In this document: positions 1 through 12,580 of the stretch, piece by piece
How the letters are laid out: the number at the start of each line of letters is the position of its first letter
Numbering within the stretch: position 1 is the stretch's first letter
The notes under the pieces: generated by a model
The model's input: the letters and a program-made list of their open reading frames with translations, nothing else
Told to the model about the DNA's origin: nothing
The model's database searches: none
NCBI GenBank assembly: GCA_905221605.1
Contig: CAJNDS010000225.1
Location: 1 to 64,000, forward strand
Source of the DNA: Symbiodinium natans
Lineage: Eukaryota > Sar > Dinophyceae > Suessiales > Symbiodiniaceae
DNA: 64,000 nt
Direction: 5' to 3'
Translations under genes and position numbers: made by a program

Positions 1-829
1 CCTATTATCGTAATCATTCCCGGTGGGCGCGCCGCGCGCACTGCACGCGCCGTTTAGAGGGCCTTACCGGCTGCCCGCCCCTGGGCGCAGTCCCTTTAAA
101 AAAAACAATAATAATAAACAAATACAAACATATATATATATATATTCACATTTATGTTTCTATATATTTATTTTTATTTATATGTATATATATTTTTTTC
201 TTTACATAAATAAATTCGTCCCCCCCATTCCCACGAATCAGAATTATCGGAAATCTCAACCGATTCTCAGGCCGCAACGATGCCAAGTCGTCCCTGTCAT
301 GTAATCGGTGCTTCTGGTGGCACCAGTCTCGTGCACCGAATCGTTCGTCCCTTCATGTTCATTCCGAATGTCTTTTGTTTGTCTCTTTTCGCCATGCGCT
401 TTCGTCTTTAAGAACTTGATAAATCAGCTTTGCTTGGCAAAGGCTTTATACTGGCACCTCAGCGCTGCGGAAAATACATGAATGTCAAGCAAGCCACTTA
501 GTCCATCCTACAATATCCTACATCAATGAACCCGGAGACCGGCTACGATTCACTAAGCAGTTACAAGGTTGCAGCGTTTCAATGGGCACTGCCAGTGGGC
601 GCTGCGGTCGCGCTGCGGGCTGAGAAGACGCGTATGGACCAAACAGCCTCTAACACATGTCTTCACAATGAACAAGAAAAGTTGCGGGGCTGTGGCATGT
701 GCACAGCTTTGTCTCAAATTTTCACGTGTGCGTCAGATGTGTCAACCGCTGCACTACGAGAACACCCTGCAGGGCTTGCCCTGCGGGCTCATGGCTGACG
801 CAAACCAAATGGCCGATGGCAAGTGTCGC
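1..829. other. No supported gene; AT-rich tract
   Basis: Positions about 100-215 are strongly AT-rich (poly-A, ATA and TATA runs) in an otherwise GC-balanced sequence. I see no exon with family similarity here. Transcription on the minus strand would place this stretch downstream of the GPS/polycystin-like gene, so part of it may be its 3' UTR or intergenic spacer. Confidence 0.5.
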
Positions 830-3800
830 TCAGAGTTCAATCATCTCCATGCCCGAGCTCTGGGCGCCAGTCCCAGTAGTCTCATGGCCTCGCCTTGGTG
901 AATTTGCCGAAGGGCAAGCTGCAAGCTTGGGAGGTTGAGCTGCGTCCCGGCACTCTTTTGAGGACATTGGCGGCGATGGAGCTGTTGATGTCATCGCTTG
1001 CTTTGTATCCCCATGGTTTGCCGTTGCCGTCATTGGCACCTGCACTGGACCTTCAGGCGGAAGCTCCCTTTCCATGGCTGGCATGCTCGATTCAAAGCGT
1101 TGCCCATCATCTCCTAGCATGCCTGGCGCTTCTGGTGTGGTCGCTGACCGAAGAACTCCCTCCTCGCTGTCCTCCCGCGGGGTTCGAGGAGGCTCGTCCA
1201 GTGACACATCACTTTCCTTTGGTGGCAGCGTATGCCAGATCACTTCGGGCTCCTCCTCCTCCTCTTTGACCACTGACATAGCTACATCGGCTGATATGCC
1301 CAGCGGCTTGCCCTTGCTCTTGAAGTTCAATTGCGGCCCTAGCGTTTCTGCTTCCACCTTCAGGGTGGCTGTTCCCAGGATCTCTGACTTCGAGCTCTTG
1401 AGCACGCTCTTGGGCTTGGTTGCGAAAGCTGTGATTAGAAGCGTCTGGCCCTCCTCCACGTCTTCGATGCGGAGACCTGGGTGCCAGTTCATTGGGGGGT
1501 GGTCGTGGCCGGGAAATTCCACCGTCAGATCGGTCACGGACTCGAAGCCCTTGCTCGCCAGCTGTTCTTTGTTGAAGTCAACGGCTTCAAGATGCACATT
1601 GGCCTTCGCCACCTCCTGGATGCTCTTTTGAGTCCAACTCATGTCTGCATCCGCTTTCAGACACAAGAGGCACAGCATGAGCACGCATGCCACAAACGTC
1701 GGCGCAATCAGGGCCGACGTGAGGAGGTTTATCACCGCGCTGGTCACCCATTTCTCTGCATCCGTTGCGCTGACCACTGCCTGATAACACTCACAGCAGA
1801 CTTCGGGCGAGGGCCAACAGCAGAGTCTGTTGCGTAGTTTTTCTTACTTCAGCTCTCACTATCATGAAAACATTTCTTGTGAGGACATTCTCTCCGAGCC
1901 GCCAGGAAAAGACAAACAGTCAAAAGACAGAAGACACTGTAGGCCAAGACGAAGCTTCGAAAGGTAGTCCGTGCAGCCTCAACCCTGGCTCCGCATGCGT
2001 TTTGGACGAGCACCAGGCAAAGAACAGGCAACGCACTAAATGTCCCTGATATCCAGGCCACAGCGGCGCACTGCACCATCTGTGCCCAGAACTCTGCCGG
2101 TTTTTCGCAGTCTGGGTCCTGGCCTCGACCCACTGATGTGCCTCCGAAGAAAATGGCAGAAAGGGCCCAGGTGCTGTAGAGCTTGGCGAACATGAGGAGG
2201 CAGCGGTCCACGCTGGCCAGCTTCCAAGATGGGGCCATAACATTGGTCCACTTGCAAAAGCTGGACCAGAGTATCCTGAATTGGCGATACCATGGCGAAT
2301 GACGAAAGTCTTCCAGCTCCGCTTCTGCCTTTCGATGCACTTCAGTCTTTCCGACGCCGTGGAGCAGACCCTCGAGATAACGCCTGTCAACACCCAGCCT
2401 GTTTCTGAGCACGGTTGAGTAGATGAACGTTCTGGCTGACTGGGCACCGGAATGGCAAATCCGTCGGCATTGACGAACCACTTGCAGCACCGCAAGTACA
2501 TCAGCACTGACATCCTTGGAAGCATGGCATTCACGCGCCCATGTGTTTAATCTCCGCATCTGAGACTGGTGCTGCCGATCAGCTCGGTGCGCCAGTCTCA
2601 GCAAGCAGCCAGCTACTAAGATAAGCCCCCAGTTGACAAGAGCGGGCGATTGCCAGGCCCAAGGTGTTGACACAAGTCCAATCAAAGCATCCTGCGAGAA
2701 GATGAAGGCAGCCTGGCTGCAAGTCAACACAGCAAGTATCAACGTGAAAACGGAGAGGTGCGTTGTGAGACACGTCGTCGTGCCATTTGTGACCCCAACC
2801 ATGGTCACACCTTCTGTTGACCAGGCACTCAGCTCCTCATCCCAAAAAACACACGCATTTCTGCGATGAACGGCCTTTGTACTGAGCTGAATTTCTATCG
2901 GCTCTGGCAGAGGTCCTCGGAAGATCTTGCCATCAGGGCCTGTGATAAGAATACTTATGACCTCGCTGGCCACGAGCTCCTCGGCACTCCCTGCCTTGAA
3001 AGCCTGGTACTGGTCTGTGCTCTCGGGGAACACTCCGAAGCTGACAGCCAGGGGCGTCATGTCCTCGCTCTGAAGCTGCTGGAGAGTCTCTGCTGGCACG
3101 GACACGGAGCTGGATGTACGCCCCACGCTGGTTCTCAAGCCTTTGCTTGCATCGAGCACCACTATAGCCTTCGTCAACAACGTCATTCCTTGGGCATTCT
3201 CAAGCTCCTCCTCCTGAATTACTGCAACTCCATCAACCACCTCCACTTGCGAGAGGTTGACTCGACTGGCCGCCAGGACTAGACTGTCTACGGCAGTCTC
3301 CTGCAGACTGGACATCTGCTCAGCTTGATTGGACGCCTCAGTTGCTAACACGGCAGGGTCGTTTCCGGTGTAGGTGGTCGTCGAGCGAGATGTGGTCGTC
3401 GCGGTCATGCTGGATGTTGAAGTAGTTGAGCTGAAGGGAAGGGGTGGGAGGGTGTGCTGTTGCTGTACTACCTTGTTTCCGGCTTCATCAAGCTTCAATG
3501 CACGGCTTCATCCTGAAGCTAGGTGCTAGTGTATGTACGAGCAGCTAGAGAACCTCAATTCAAGCCCAACCTTAGCGAAGAGGTGCTTGTGCTCGACGTG
3601 CTGATGCTGGTCGTGGACGTGCTGGAAGTCCACGTCGAAGTCGTTGAAGTTGAAGTGCTCGAGGTTGTTGTGGATGTGTTGGAAGCCGAGGAGGAGGAGC
3701 TCGACGTGCTGGAGCTTGATATAGAGGAGCTCGACGTTGACGATGTCGACGTTGACGATGTCGAGGTTGATGATGTCGAGGTTGACAATGTCGAGGTTGA

Positions 3801-4092
3801 CGATGTCGAGGTTGACGATGTCGAGGTTGACGATGTCGAGGTTGACGACGTCGAGGTTGATGATGTTGAGGTTGACGAAGTTGAAGTTGATGATGTCGAC
3901 GTTGATGACGTCAACGTGGAGGAGCTGGTTGTGCTAGAGGTGGTTGTGCTTGAGCTGGCTGTGCTGGAACTGCTTGTGCTGGAACTGCTTGTGCTGGTAC
4001 TGCTTGTGCTGGAGCTGGTTGTGGTGGAACTGGTTGTGCTAGAGTTGGTTGAGCTGGTGCTGGTGGTGGAAGTCGCGGTTACGGTAGGGGGT

Positions 4093-4124
<32 letters not shown>

Positions 4125-4337
4125 TGATGGGCTCGGCGATGGGGACGGTGATCCACCCTTGCCTCTGATCGTTGCATCGAGAGAAACTGCGAAGCAGGCT
4201 GAGCTTCCGTCTGACATCAGCGCACGATTGTGATGTAACCTGGGTGCAAAACCAGAGCTGTTCTTTAACAGGTCATTTGGGCACCGCGACCCCCAGACTA
4301 TACTATCAGATACTATCAGCACAGTGTGGAAATCCAA
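830..4337 (-). CDS. Polycystin-1-like GPS-domain membrane protein (3' part of gene)
   Basis: Three exon blocks. Block 1 (about 3560-4240) encodes a Pro/Ser/Thr stalk: SPSP, then TPTP, then about 120 residues of Ser and Thr. Block 2 (about 3500 to 1860) holds a GPS autoproteolysis motif: CVFWDEELSAW, a second Cys in TTTCL, and HLS followed by VFTLI. After it come a membrane helix, a basic cytoplasmic stretch of about 110 residues, then DRCLLMFAKLYSTWALSAIFFG, which resembles the polycystin segment after the PLAT region, and two more helices. A 59-nt intron (1801-1859, GTGAGA..AAG, phase 1) joins block 3 (830-1800), which has one helix (VINLLTSALIAPTFVACVLM) and an acidic, Pro-rich tail of about 270 residues. 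GPS proteins cleave themselves at HL|S and stay associated at the membrane. I see no clear PLAT domain. The N-terminus lies at higher coordinates and was not found. Confidence 0.78.
3731..3912 (-). repeat. 15-bp coding minisatellite (Ser/Thr stalk)
   Basis: Imperfect tandem units of gttgacgatgtcgag lie inside the stalk exon. Fifteen bases preserve frame and read Ser-Thr-Ser-Ser-Thr on the minus strand. The plus-strand reading (Val-Glu-Asp) is a shadow. Confidence 0.9.
4092..4124 (-). repeat. 6-bp GGGGTC tandem repeat
   Basis: About five copies of ggggtc. On the minus strand they read Pro-Thr repeats at the N-terminal side of the Ser/Thr stalk. Confidence 0.9.
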
Positions 4338-4555
4338 TAGTCATGTAACTCATGGCCTATGGCATGTCAGACTTCTGTGCGATGGCCACGCTACTCAAGA
4401 CTCGACACGCTACCTCTAAGCGTGCAAACCATCCACTTGCAGCTTGCAAGCCTCTCACCACCACACCAACATCATTAGCACAGTCGCTGCCAAAGCAACC
4501 ACCACAATGTTATCTTACTTCGAACATCCCCACCCTCTCTGAATACACATACTCT

Positions 4556-4690
4556 AAGGTTGGGCACTCCAGGGGCACTCTAGGGTTGGGCACTCGGTTG
4601 GGCACCCTGACTGGGGTGTTGCGCAGGGGGGACACTTTGGGGTTGGGCACTCCAGGGACACTGGGGTTGGGCACTCCCGGGATGAGAGAG
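4556..4690. repeat. Degenerate GGTTGGGCACTCC repeat array
   Basis: At least four irregularly spaced copies of ggttgggcactcc separated by 10-40 bases. The reverse complement shares a 20-base match with copies near 54.77 kb, so this belongs to a dispersed family. Confidence 0.8.
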
Positions 4691-6250
4691 GAGTAGACCT
4701 GGCGAGGAGAAGAGTTCCGGGCGAGAAGAAAACTTGAGATTTAAAATCTAACAACCCCACACCGAGGGTGGGGAACAAGAAGCACAGCAACAGCCACAAC
4801 GACGATAAAGATGACTACGACCAGGCACTCCATGCTCGACGAGTCTCTCTCTCTTGCGGCCTTCTCTGAAGAATGGCACTCCAGGTCACAAGAATTTGGG
4901 GGAGACCAGAAACGGTTGTGTTAGCATACACGTTTTGGAGGATTTAAGGCTTGAGGGTTTCAGCGGTTTTGTGGGCTAAGGGTTTGCAGGGTTTCGACTC
5001 TCATGCTTGAACACAGGCAAGCAAGGCACACGGCCTCTCGGTCCGACTTACCATCTAACTCAGGATTACAGAGTTCAGGAAGGTTCGGTTAAATCACTCA
5101 TTGCCTCGCATTGCTGGGGGGTAGGGTTATGGCAGTGGGGGGATATGGGAGTGGGTTAGGGTTCTGGGAGTGGTGGACTTTGTGCGTGGTTTTGAACTGG
5201 CACTGCTTGCACTGCTGGTGGATTACCATGAACGTTGTTATCCCCCACCCTCCCGCCCCCACCCCCCGAAACACAAAGATCGGGCACTTCAAGGGCGTTG
5301 AAAGTTTGTGGAAGTGTGATTTGTGTGGAGCAGGAACTGTCCTAAATACTGGGAAAATGCGAAAACAAGGGGCCGAATACACAGTACCACTACCACTTCC
5401 CGCGCCACCATCACCACCGGCACAGCCACAACCACCACAACCGACAACCACAAATAGACAGAAGAGCAACTATCACGCAGCAAAGAACAAAGTACAAAAA
5501 ACAGCACCTGCAGCAACAGCCAGCACTTGTGGGCACGGTCCAAGGAGCATGTACTGCAGCACCTGCCTTGTTCGCTGGTCAGCGAACTCTTCCCAGCTCC
5601 AGGTCGCAAACCAGACGGTGCCAGCGCCGAGCGTTCCTTGGACAGATTCGCCGTGAATCTCCGGCTAAACTACACGCAACTTACACGCAACTACACTGCC
5701 AAAACCTGAAGAGCCCTGGCAGTGAGCTGCCTCGGTCACCAGTTCCCCAAGTTTTTCAGGTATTTCAGGTTCAGGCCAACCGTAGGTGCGACTTACGCGA
5801 GCCAAAGGTGCCTGCTGCAGACACATGCTTGCCACTTTCAATTCTTGCCGGCCGCATTTTGTGCATCGGGTTAAGATTGGGATTGGGTGTTGCGCACGGA
5901 GGGCGGACACGGGCGGTCGGGGCGCAGTAGCATCCATGCTGGCGAAGTGCTGCCGGATGCTGCCGGAATCAGATTTCAGCGAGTGCGGTTCGCACCTCTG
6001 TCGCTGGCTGCAACGAAGCTATGCGACCCCACATGGATGCACCTGGAAGGAAGCATCCAACAAGCTTGTGCAGCCAAACCGCATATGGCATATCAGTAGA
6101 CACATGTACGTGTTTTCCTGAAATTGTGTGCGTTGTTTCTCGTGCTTTGGCAATGCGCACCTGTCAAGTATACGCTTGCAAAAGTTTGCAAACCAGGGCG
6201 CTTACAGGCCTAATTTGCACGGTCGCGCATCTTCTGTGCTCGTCACTGAG
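4691..6250. other. No identified gene
   Basis: Reading frames occur on both strands, and none matches a family I know. The minus frame around 5680-5830 (AYGWPEPEIPEKLGEL-like residues) is the only mildly protein-like stretch. The 5' exons of the GPS gene could lie here. Confidence 0.4.
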
Positions 6251-6539
6251 ATCACCCCCAAACCCGATTAAACAAGGTTACAGTGTCCACGCAACAGTTG
6301 TCTGAGCTGCCAGGGGGCGATACGACAAGCTGTAGGACGAGGATGTCCAACCAGCCAGCCCAACCACACCTGGAAACCTCATCTGCAGATCTGGACGTCA
6401 GTGCTGGCTTTTCACAAGGATGTCGAAAGAGTACAGTATTTCGGACAAACAAACTCGCCACACCTTCCTCCCATCTACGGCCACTCAAGTCACTACTTCT
6501 TAGTCCAAGGTGCGAGAAGGTGGAAGGGCCACACCCCCC

Positions 6540-6880
6540 TGACCCCACCGACGCACTGGGCTCCAAATCATGGCCGCCATCTGCTAATGTGCGCCAGAGG
6601 TGATCGCTTTCATTGAACTTGTGCTGCTCGGGAAAGCCCCTTCCATGGCAGCTTCCATGCCAGATCCCTTTCGGAACCTGCGTCTGAAAAATGTTCGCAT
6701 ACACCACATGCGAAAAGTGTCCGGCAATGACAATGCCGCCCTGCTTCACGTAGCGCTGGACCAGACGCCAGTCCTGTGGAGGCTGGTGTATGAAAAGGGC
6801 CAGCGTGGACATATCGGGCTCGCAGCCACTGGAAATCTGGCGGCTGAGTGCCAGTGTGTCCTCGAAGCACTAGCAACTCA
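6540..6880 (-). CDS. Unidentified exon(s)
   Basis: An open minus-strand frame runs through FEDTLALSRQISSGCEPD, then FIHQPPQDWRLVQRYVKQ, then GGIVIAGHFSHVVYANIF. Residue composition and a possible donor (cag|GTTCCG near 6680) suggest a real exon. I do not recognise the family. The following in-frame residues (PKGIWHGSCHGRGFPEQ) may be intron read-through. Exon ends are not fixed. Confidence 0.4.
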
Positions 6881-7883
6881 AATCCGCTCGAACATGGGCA
6901 ACATACTATCATGGCATCGAGCAACATATCAACTCGAGAATGCGAGACTTTCTTGCATAAAAAAAAGTTGCAGGCGGTCCCAGCCAACGGAACCACACTC
7001 CATGACGGTAGTCCGGAGTGCAGCGCAAGGCCCCGCCAAAGTTGCCAAGGTTGCAAGCCAGAAGCTTCGAGCTACATTCTGGCGGATGGGGACCCACGTC
7101 ATTCATGTAGACGTCGGACAATCTGCATCGATTCCGAGCTTCGCCATGCAGTCTACTGATGGACTCAGATAGACTGTCCGCGCAGTCCGGATCCCAGTGG
7201 TTGTCAACTGGTTGTCTTCATGCTTCGTGTGTTGCGTGTATCACTTTATCACAGACAGTCTAAACTTCTACCCCTTTGTCCAAAGCCTGGCTTTGCGTTT
7301 CGTGGTTCGTGCAAGACAAAGGCATCTTTTGACATTGCCTCTGTGAGTGACCTTGGTGGGCTTGAGCAAGATTGAGCAAGTACGCAAGCATATGCAGGCG
7401 GAAGGGATGGCCATGAGGGACCTGACCTGCAACTCGTGGCATGCGACATCATGCAAGCCTCTGAGAAAGCCAGCGGGTAGACTCCTCGATGAAGAACGTA
7501 AGACATGCTCTTACCCCTTACTTTTTTGCCGAGGCTCGCACCTCTGCCCTTGAGGTGTTCAATGCCAGGCCCAATGTCATGTTGACATTCAATGCTACAA
7601 AGCCTCACTCGGCCTTTTCAACGACATGCACAACATGTGTTTCAAGCCGCATGCCTGCAAGCAGCGGCTGCTTCAAGGCGCTACGCGCTGCAACCTGAGG
7701 AGCCGATTCTCTGGTAGCGGGGGTGAGGCGCGGATCACATCCACGGTGCTTCTGCGTGGACTACACCTGCGATGGAGTCTCCGATGGCTCCAGCCTTGTT
7801 TCGTCCAAACAAGCGTTTGAAAACGCAGCCAAGAGTAGCCGTTGGCGAGATTCGCAGCATCTTGCACTTTCCTCTGTTGATAC

Positions 7884-8014
7884 CTCGATTCGATCAAATC
7901 CCGTTTTCCTGAGCCGAGGCACATGCTGAGGGAGAGCTGCTTCTGACCCGCGTCGACCTTCAGCACTCGCACCTTGATCTTCATACCGACGTGGCTCTGC
8001 TCTACAAAGGACTC
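7884..8014 (-). CDS. S1 RNA-binding domain exon (domain end)
   Basis: The acceptor at 8015-8016 (TGTCAG|GAG) opens a frame reading ESFVEQSHVGMKIKVRVLKV, then DAGQKQLSLSM. This is the last two strands of an S1 domain, where G.K.KVRVL.VD....LSLSM is typical. The exon closes at TCGAG|GTATCA (phase 2). S1 domains bind RNA in ribosomal protein S1, Tex-like factors and translation initiation factors; which of these it is cannot be told from one exon. The first half of the domain was not found upstream. A second S1 gene lies at 19.4-19.7 kb. Confidence 0.65.
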
Positions 8015-9360
8015 CTGACAGAATCCACAGGCAAGTGCGGATTGTTGGCCATGGTGTCTTGAACAGGAAACCTTGTTTAAAAATACCCAAACTTACCGAT
8101 GCCCTGAACTGCTGAAGCCCTTTACGAGGAGCCCTCCGGTCTAGCTGCGCGGCTGAGCGGTAGGGGGCTTCATGTTGTGGCTCTTACAACTAAAGCTGCA
8201 AGGAAACCTACCATCACAGACGCAGGGGGTGTGCTTAAGAGTGCTGGCCATTGGCTGACCCGGCTTCCGCGCAGAAATGCAATCGTCAACACGCTGTTAA
8301 ACATGTAGTGCTTCCTTGTGACAGAACATGAAGCGCCGCCTTTTGCCTTCACCTCCAAGATGAACGTTTCCAAACACAACAAGCCACAAGCCCTGTGCAA
8401 AGAGAAGAGCTTCTGCTCTTGTTTCGCTCAACATGACGAAGTGTTGAAGTCAGCACACCTTCGACTCTCACGCTTTGGGGTTGAGCTGGCGAGTGCGCAT
8501 ATTGGCCGTGATATGAAAATGTACCGCTACGCAGAAGAAGGCAGCTTCTAGTCTTCAGCGGAATCTGATGGCAGGATTTGACGGACTCCTTTGACGTGCT
8601 GCTGCTTAACACTTCTGTCATCCCACCCAAAGCCAGCTGTCCGTAAAGTGCTCTTTTCGCAGCAGGGAACGGAAATCACTTCGCGTAGATGGCGCCGTCA
8701 TCCTGCAAGCAGTAAGATTGACTAGAACGACATAGAACGACCCGTGACTGACCCATGCACGTTTCCTCCTGGGATTGCCGGGCCCGGGCTAGTGACCGTG
8801 TGAACAGCACTTTAGTACACTGGCTCCATTTCCCTCCACCACCAAGCACCAGCCGAAGGGCACAGGTGACGAGGAGATAAATATGATAGTCGATTTGGCG
8901 CTTGCCATGAGGGGTCTTGTTAGCCACAGTTCAGCGCTTTAGCTCCCCAAACATGTTGCATGCCCGAAGCATAGCACGGAAGACTGCGTGCAAGACATAG
9001 CACAGCACACAGCGATTTTGCATTCACTACATGGACATGGTTTAGCACATTCATGCTGGACCATGTCTGTAAAGTAGCTATCACTCTGTAGTGCCATAGA
9101 AACACAGCAGCCTTTCGAGAGCACCTTCTAGCAAACGACGAGAGGCCGAGCTAGCATACACCGTCGACACACGCTTCGCTGGTCACAAGTGCGTCTTTAC
9201 GATTGGCCTGCCTAGCTCCTCCTGCCCATGACATTGACCCCTAAGACCCTAAGAAACATCGCCGAGGTGCTTTACCCATGCTCCTTTAGGGAACATGCCG
9301 CAGACCACAGCGTCGACCCATTCCTTGGGTCCATGTGCACGTGCACAGGCACGAGCTCAC
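8015..9360. other. No identified gene
   Basis: Short frames only. The 5' exons of the S1-domain gene are expected between here and about 9 kb on the minus strand, but I could not place them. Confidence 0.4.
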
Positions 9361-10395
9361 AGGCATGATCTTGGATGGCTCCTGAATACTTTCAAGAAGT
9401 ACTTCGTGAGTCGGTTCACGAACCCTCAAGGCAAAGACTTCTGGCTTTTTTTTGGCCTTGCTTGGTAGCTTTGGCCAACTCGTCTCAAAGTCCTCCTCGA
9501 GGAGCTGTTCCTCTTGGTTGTTGTGCTCAGGGAAATCCTCTTCGGGAGCAGGCACTGATGGCGAACCCGTCAAGTCTGCCAAGTCCGTCATGGTGTCGGC
9601 CCCTCCGTGCGGCACCGATGATGCAAAGTCTTCCTGTTCGTTCTTGGAATCACTATGCTGACCGGGCTTGGGGCTGGTCTCGTCGATGTCGGACCCTAGC
9701 CACTCCATGCCCGTCTTGGCAGGTACGTATTCATCAGCTGGGCATTGTTCGGATGTCAGCCATGTTGGTGCGCCCCATTGATCAACGAAGTCCGGCACCG
9801 TCAATGCCTCTTCTTCCCAGGAGCTTCCGGCGCAAGCACCGTCAGCTGAAAACTGCACCAGGTCGTGCGTGAGGAGGTCCTGTGGATCAAGAGCAAGTCA
9901 AACTCATCCAGCCGCACAAGCATATCACCTATGACTTCCAACACTTCCCTAGTAAATGTCCAACTGCACAAAGTGAGTGTCGCATGCATTACGGACAGAG
10001 TTGCTGCAGGTATGCATGGGTGTGCTACAGTATGCGTCACTTCGACCGACATTGACGCCAGCTTAAGCGGGCTGCAAGTCCTCCACCTGGATCTTGGCAT
10101 TTTCTCCTTTCCTCTCCCCGCCCCAAGTCGAGTCCTGGATCCATCTCTTGACAGTCAATGGCACATGATCCTGTCTCGAAGGCTTGCCACAACAGCTACT
10201 GACAGCCGCTAACACACCCACGCAAAAACAGATGCAACGCAATGCCCTGCAGTTCCTGCGACTAAACTGCCCAAACGCACGCCTAGGGGCTTGAAGTGCG
10301 GTTTTTGCAGCCTCTGCCTCTTGGACGGAGTTGAACTGAAGCACGGATGTCCGCTGCCCTCCGTGTCCAGTCTCGGCCTCGAGGAAGCACAGGCC
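9361..10395 (-). CDS. Unidentified acidic protein, two exons
   Basis: Exon 9361-9879 has clean borders: acceptor ATCCACAG|GAC and donor ATGCCT|GTGAGC, both phase 0, 173 codons. It starts DLLTHDLVQFSADG and is rich in Asp/Glu/Ser/Pro (EEEALTVPDFVDQWGAPTW, NNQEEQLLEEDFETSWPKL) with a basic patch KAKKK, so it is probably disordered. A second exon at about 10285-10395 reads AEGLCFLEAETGHGGQRTSV, then LQFNSVQEAEAAKTALQAP. That pattern resembles the last strand and helix of an RRM, with a possible GC donor (CCTAG|GCGTGC). Whether the two belong together is inferred only from strand and proximity. Function unknown. Confidence 0.5.
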
Positions 10396-10428
10396 CTCGG
10401 CATGCCAGCGCTTTCCATACTGGCAATA

Positions 10429-10448
10429 TCCCACAATATCCCACATCT
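10429..10448. repeat. Direct repeat ccacaatatc x2
   Basis: The decamer cacaatatcc occurs twice in tandem within or just upstream of the exon ending at 10395. It is small and may simply duplicate three codons. Confidence 0.6.
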
Positions 10449-11204
10449 GCACTTCCACATCTGCAGCAGTACTTTCTGCCGAGCTGCTTTGCAAGAGTCC
10501 TTAGATTCTTAGATCTTTTTGGGCTCAAAATGGCTCAAAGCATGGGTCTCCTGCATAACTTCGATACACCCACTTACTAACATGTTGTAATGTCAATTGC
10601 AGCGTGGTAGCAGCACGATGTCGTAAGCACTTAACGAATGATTGAAAACTCTTGATAAGGATGTGATTGCAGTTGCCCATCCGAGTCGTCTATAAAGAAC
10701 CCCATATCTCAGCCACCGTTGAGAACACAATTCCACCATCTAAAGAGCAAGACAAGCTGAGAATCGTAAACCTGCAGGCGCCGCAGCACTTCGAAGACAC
10801 TTTGCGCTGAGAAGCCACGGGGAACATTCGTCAACACCTCTGTCGCGTACACGGCAGCAGGCGAAGAAGGTTCAGGATTTAGATCGGTTGGCAGTATCGC
10901 AACTTTCGGTTGCATTTGCATGAAAACAGGGGTCGTCGATTTTTACTGGCATTATCCTACTGCCGATCCGTCGACAAATTGTGATGAACCCAGGCATGTG
11001 TCGGAGCTGTATCGTTGGACATGCTAGTCAGCAACCCTTGCAACCCAGCCCGACTCTTCCACCAATAGCCTGCGCCATGCTGGCATGCTGCACATGATCG
11101 CTATTTCCTGGCGCTGACAAAGCGGACGAGTGGCTAACGCTGTCTTCTCTGTGTCGGCTTCGTCTTTGGCCTGATCTTCCTGCGGGTTCGACAGGGCATC
11201 TCTG

Positions 11205-12580
11205 CTAAAGCTGCACTTCTGGCAGGGCGGGTGGCAAGCCTTCCGAACCCATTCTACATCCGCGTCTCACAGCAAATCCCATCGCCTGTGCCAGGTATGT
11301 AGGCATGTCGTAGCCGTAGCCGAAGGGGAGCACCGTGTTGGTCCATCCTGTGGCAGGTGCCCACAGCTGCATAAAGGGTATACACGTGACAGACGTGCAA
11401 GCATGAAATGCCAGGAATGAATCCACAGGAAGATGGTCCCTCATGCAGCTCAAGGGTCCGTACCAGTCATCGTAGATTTCAGCCCCTGGCCTGTCACCAC
11501 AGCCGCACCCAATCATTCATTCATGCAGCACTCGTCTGTACAAGTTGGACCAAAGAGCATTACAGGCAACACATCCGGCAGCAGCAGATCCATCCCTTAG
11601 AAGCAACAGTTGCACAGAAGTGTGCCAAGCTGAAAAGGACCCAGAACTCTCTGAATCCAAGTTGTCCAAGGTTCCATGGGCATCCATATCATCGATATCA
11701 TCGTCTTCAGGCAAGTCTTGATGGTCGACTGACTCGCCCCTCAACATGCGGGAAAGCACCTCGTTCGATGTGTCAGCTTCTCCTACAGCTGGCATTCTAG
11801 GAACTATCCCGACTCAGGATTCATACCCCTTCAGGCCGACAGGTCCAAGCAGGAATCATGGCACGGTTCAGTTATGTGTGGGCGAGCCTAGCTTGAGGGA
11901 TCTTGCCTGCGTGGCGCGGCTACATATGCACACATGACTGGGCTGGAGTGACAATTAAAGAAAGCGCTGGCCCGAGGTCCCGCGGTAGTAGAACATCTCT
12001 CGCGGCCAAGTTGCTGAAACTGCGTGTGTTTTATCCTGTGGCCCGCTTGGCTTCTCAACATTGGCAGCCTGCAGCCTCTGCAATGCTTCAAGGGCACATG
12101 CGTAATCTAGCAAGGGTTTCTGCTGCTGAGCTGTTCTTTCGGGTAGCCGTTGACTGACTGGCACCGCACGCTTGCACCAAGTCACCGTTTGTCATCAGCG
12201 TCGTTGAGGGCTTGGGCGTTCGTGTCACCATCCACCCCACCATGAACAACCTGTCCTGGCAAGATGTGAAATATCTTGATGCAACGCTGCGCATCTGGCC
12301 CAGTTGGCAAATGCCCGGACACGAAGCCTGGATTGTGGTATCGCGGAGTATCATTGCTGTACATTGTCTGATCTCCCGGACCAAATCCCCCGTCAGGCAT
12401 CATGTCATAGGCCTTAGTCAGTCCATCGAAGAACACATGAAACGCAATGTGCAAAGATATGAAAGTGTTGAGCGTCGGCAAAATGCAATAAGAAGCGCAA
12501 TGTCGCAAATATGTTGGAGGCACAATGAATGTCACCGGCTGTTGCAACCAAGGACAACATGTTGTTAAGCCGTTCGTCAC
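11205..12580 (-). CDS. Unidentified gene, three candidate exons
   Basis: Three stop-free minus blocks with protein-like composition. At 12182-12560: PPTYLRHCASYCILPTLNTF, then HVFFDGLTKAYDMMPDGG. At about 11580-11800: EADTSNEVLSRMLRGESVDH, then an acidic PEDDDIDDMDAHG segment. At about 11240-11500: AEIYDDWYGPLSCMRDHLP, then TNTVLPFGYGYDMPTYLAQ. The hydrophobic parts could be membrane-associated. I do not recognise the family, and the borders are not established. Confidence 0.35.

Noticed and set aside
3523-4233. Plus-strand Val/Glu/Asp/Leu-rich frame over the repeat
   Set aside because: It is the antisense reading of the frame-preserving Ser/Thr stalk, which connects to a GPS exon on the minus strand.
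10516-10541. Sequence resembling a relict dinoflagellate spliced leader (AGCCATTTTG on the minus strand)
   Set aside because: Only about ten consecutive bases agree with the leader, and the remainder differs. No retroposed cDNA is evident beside it.
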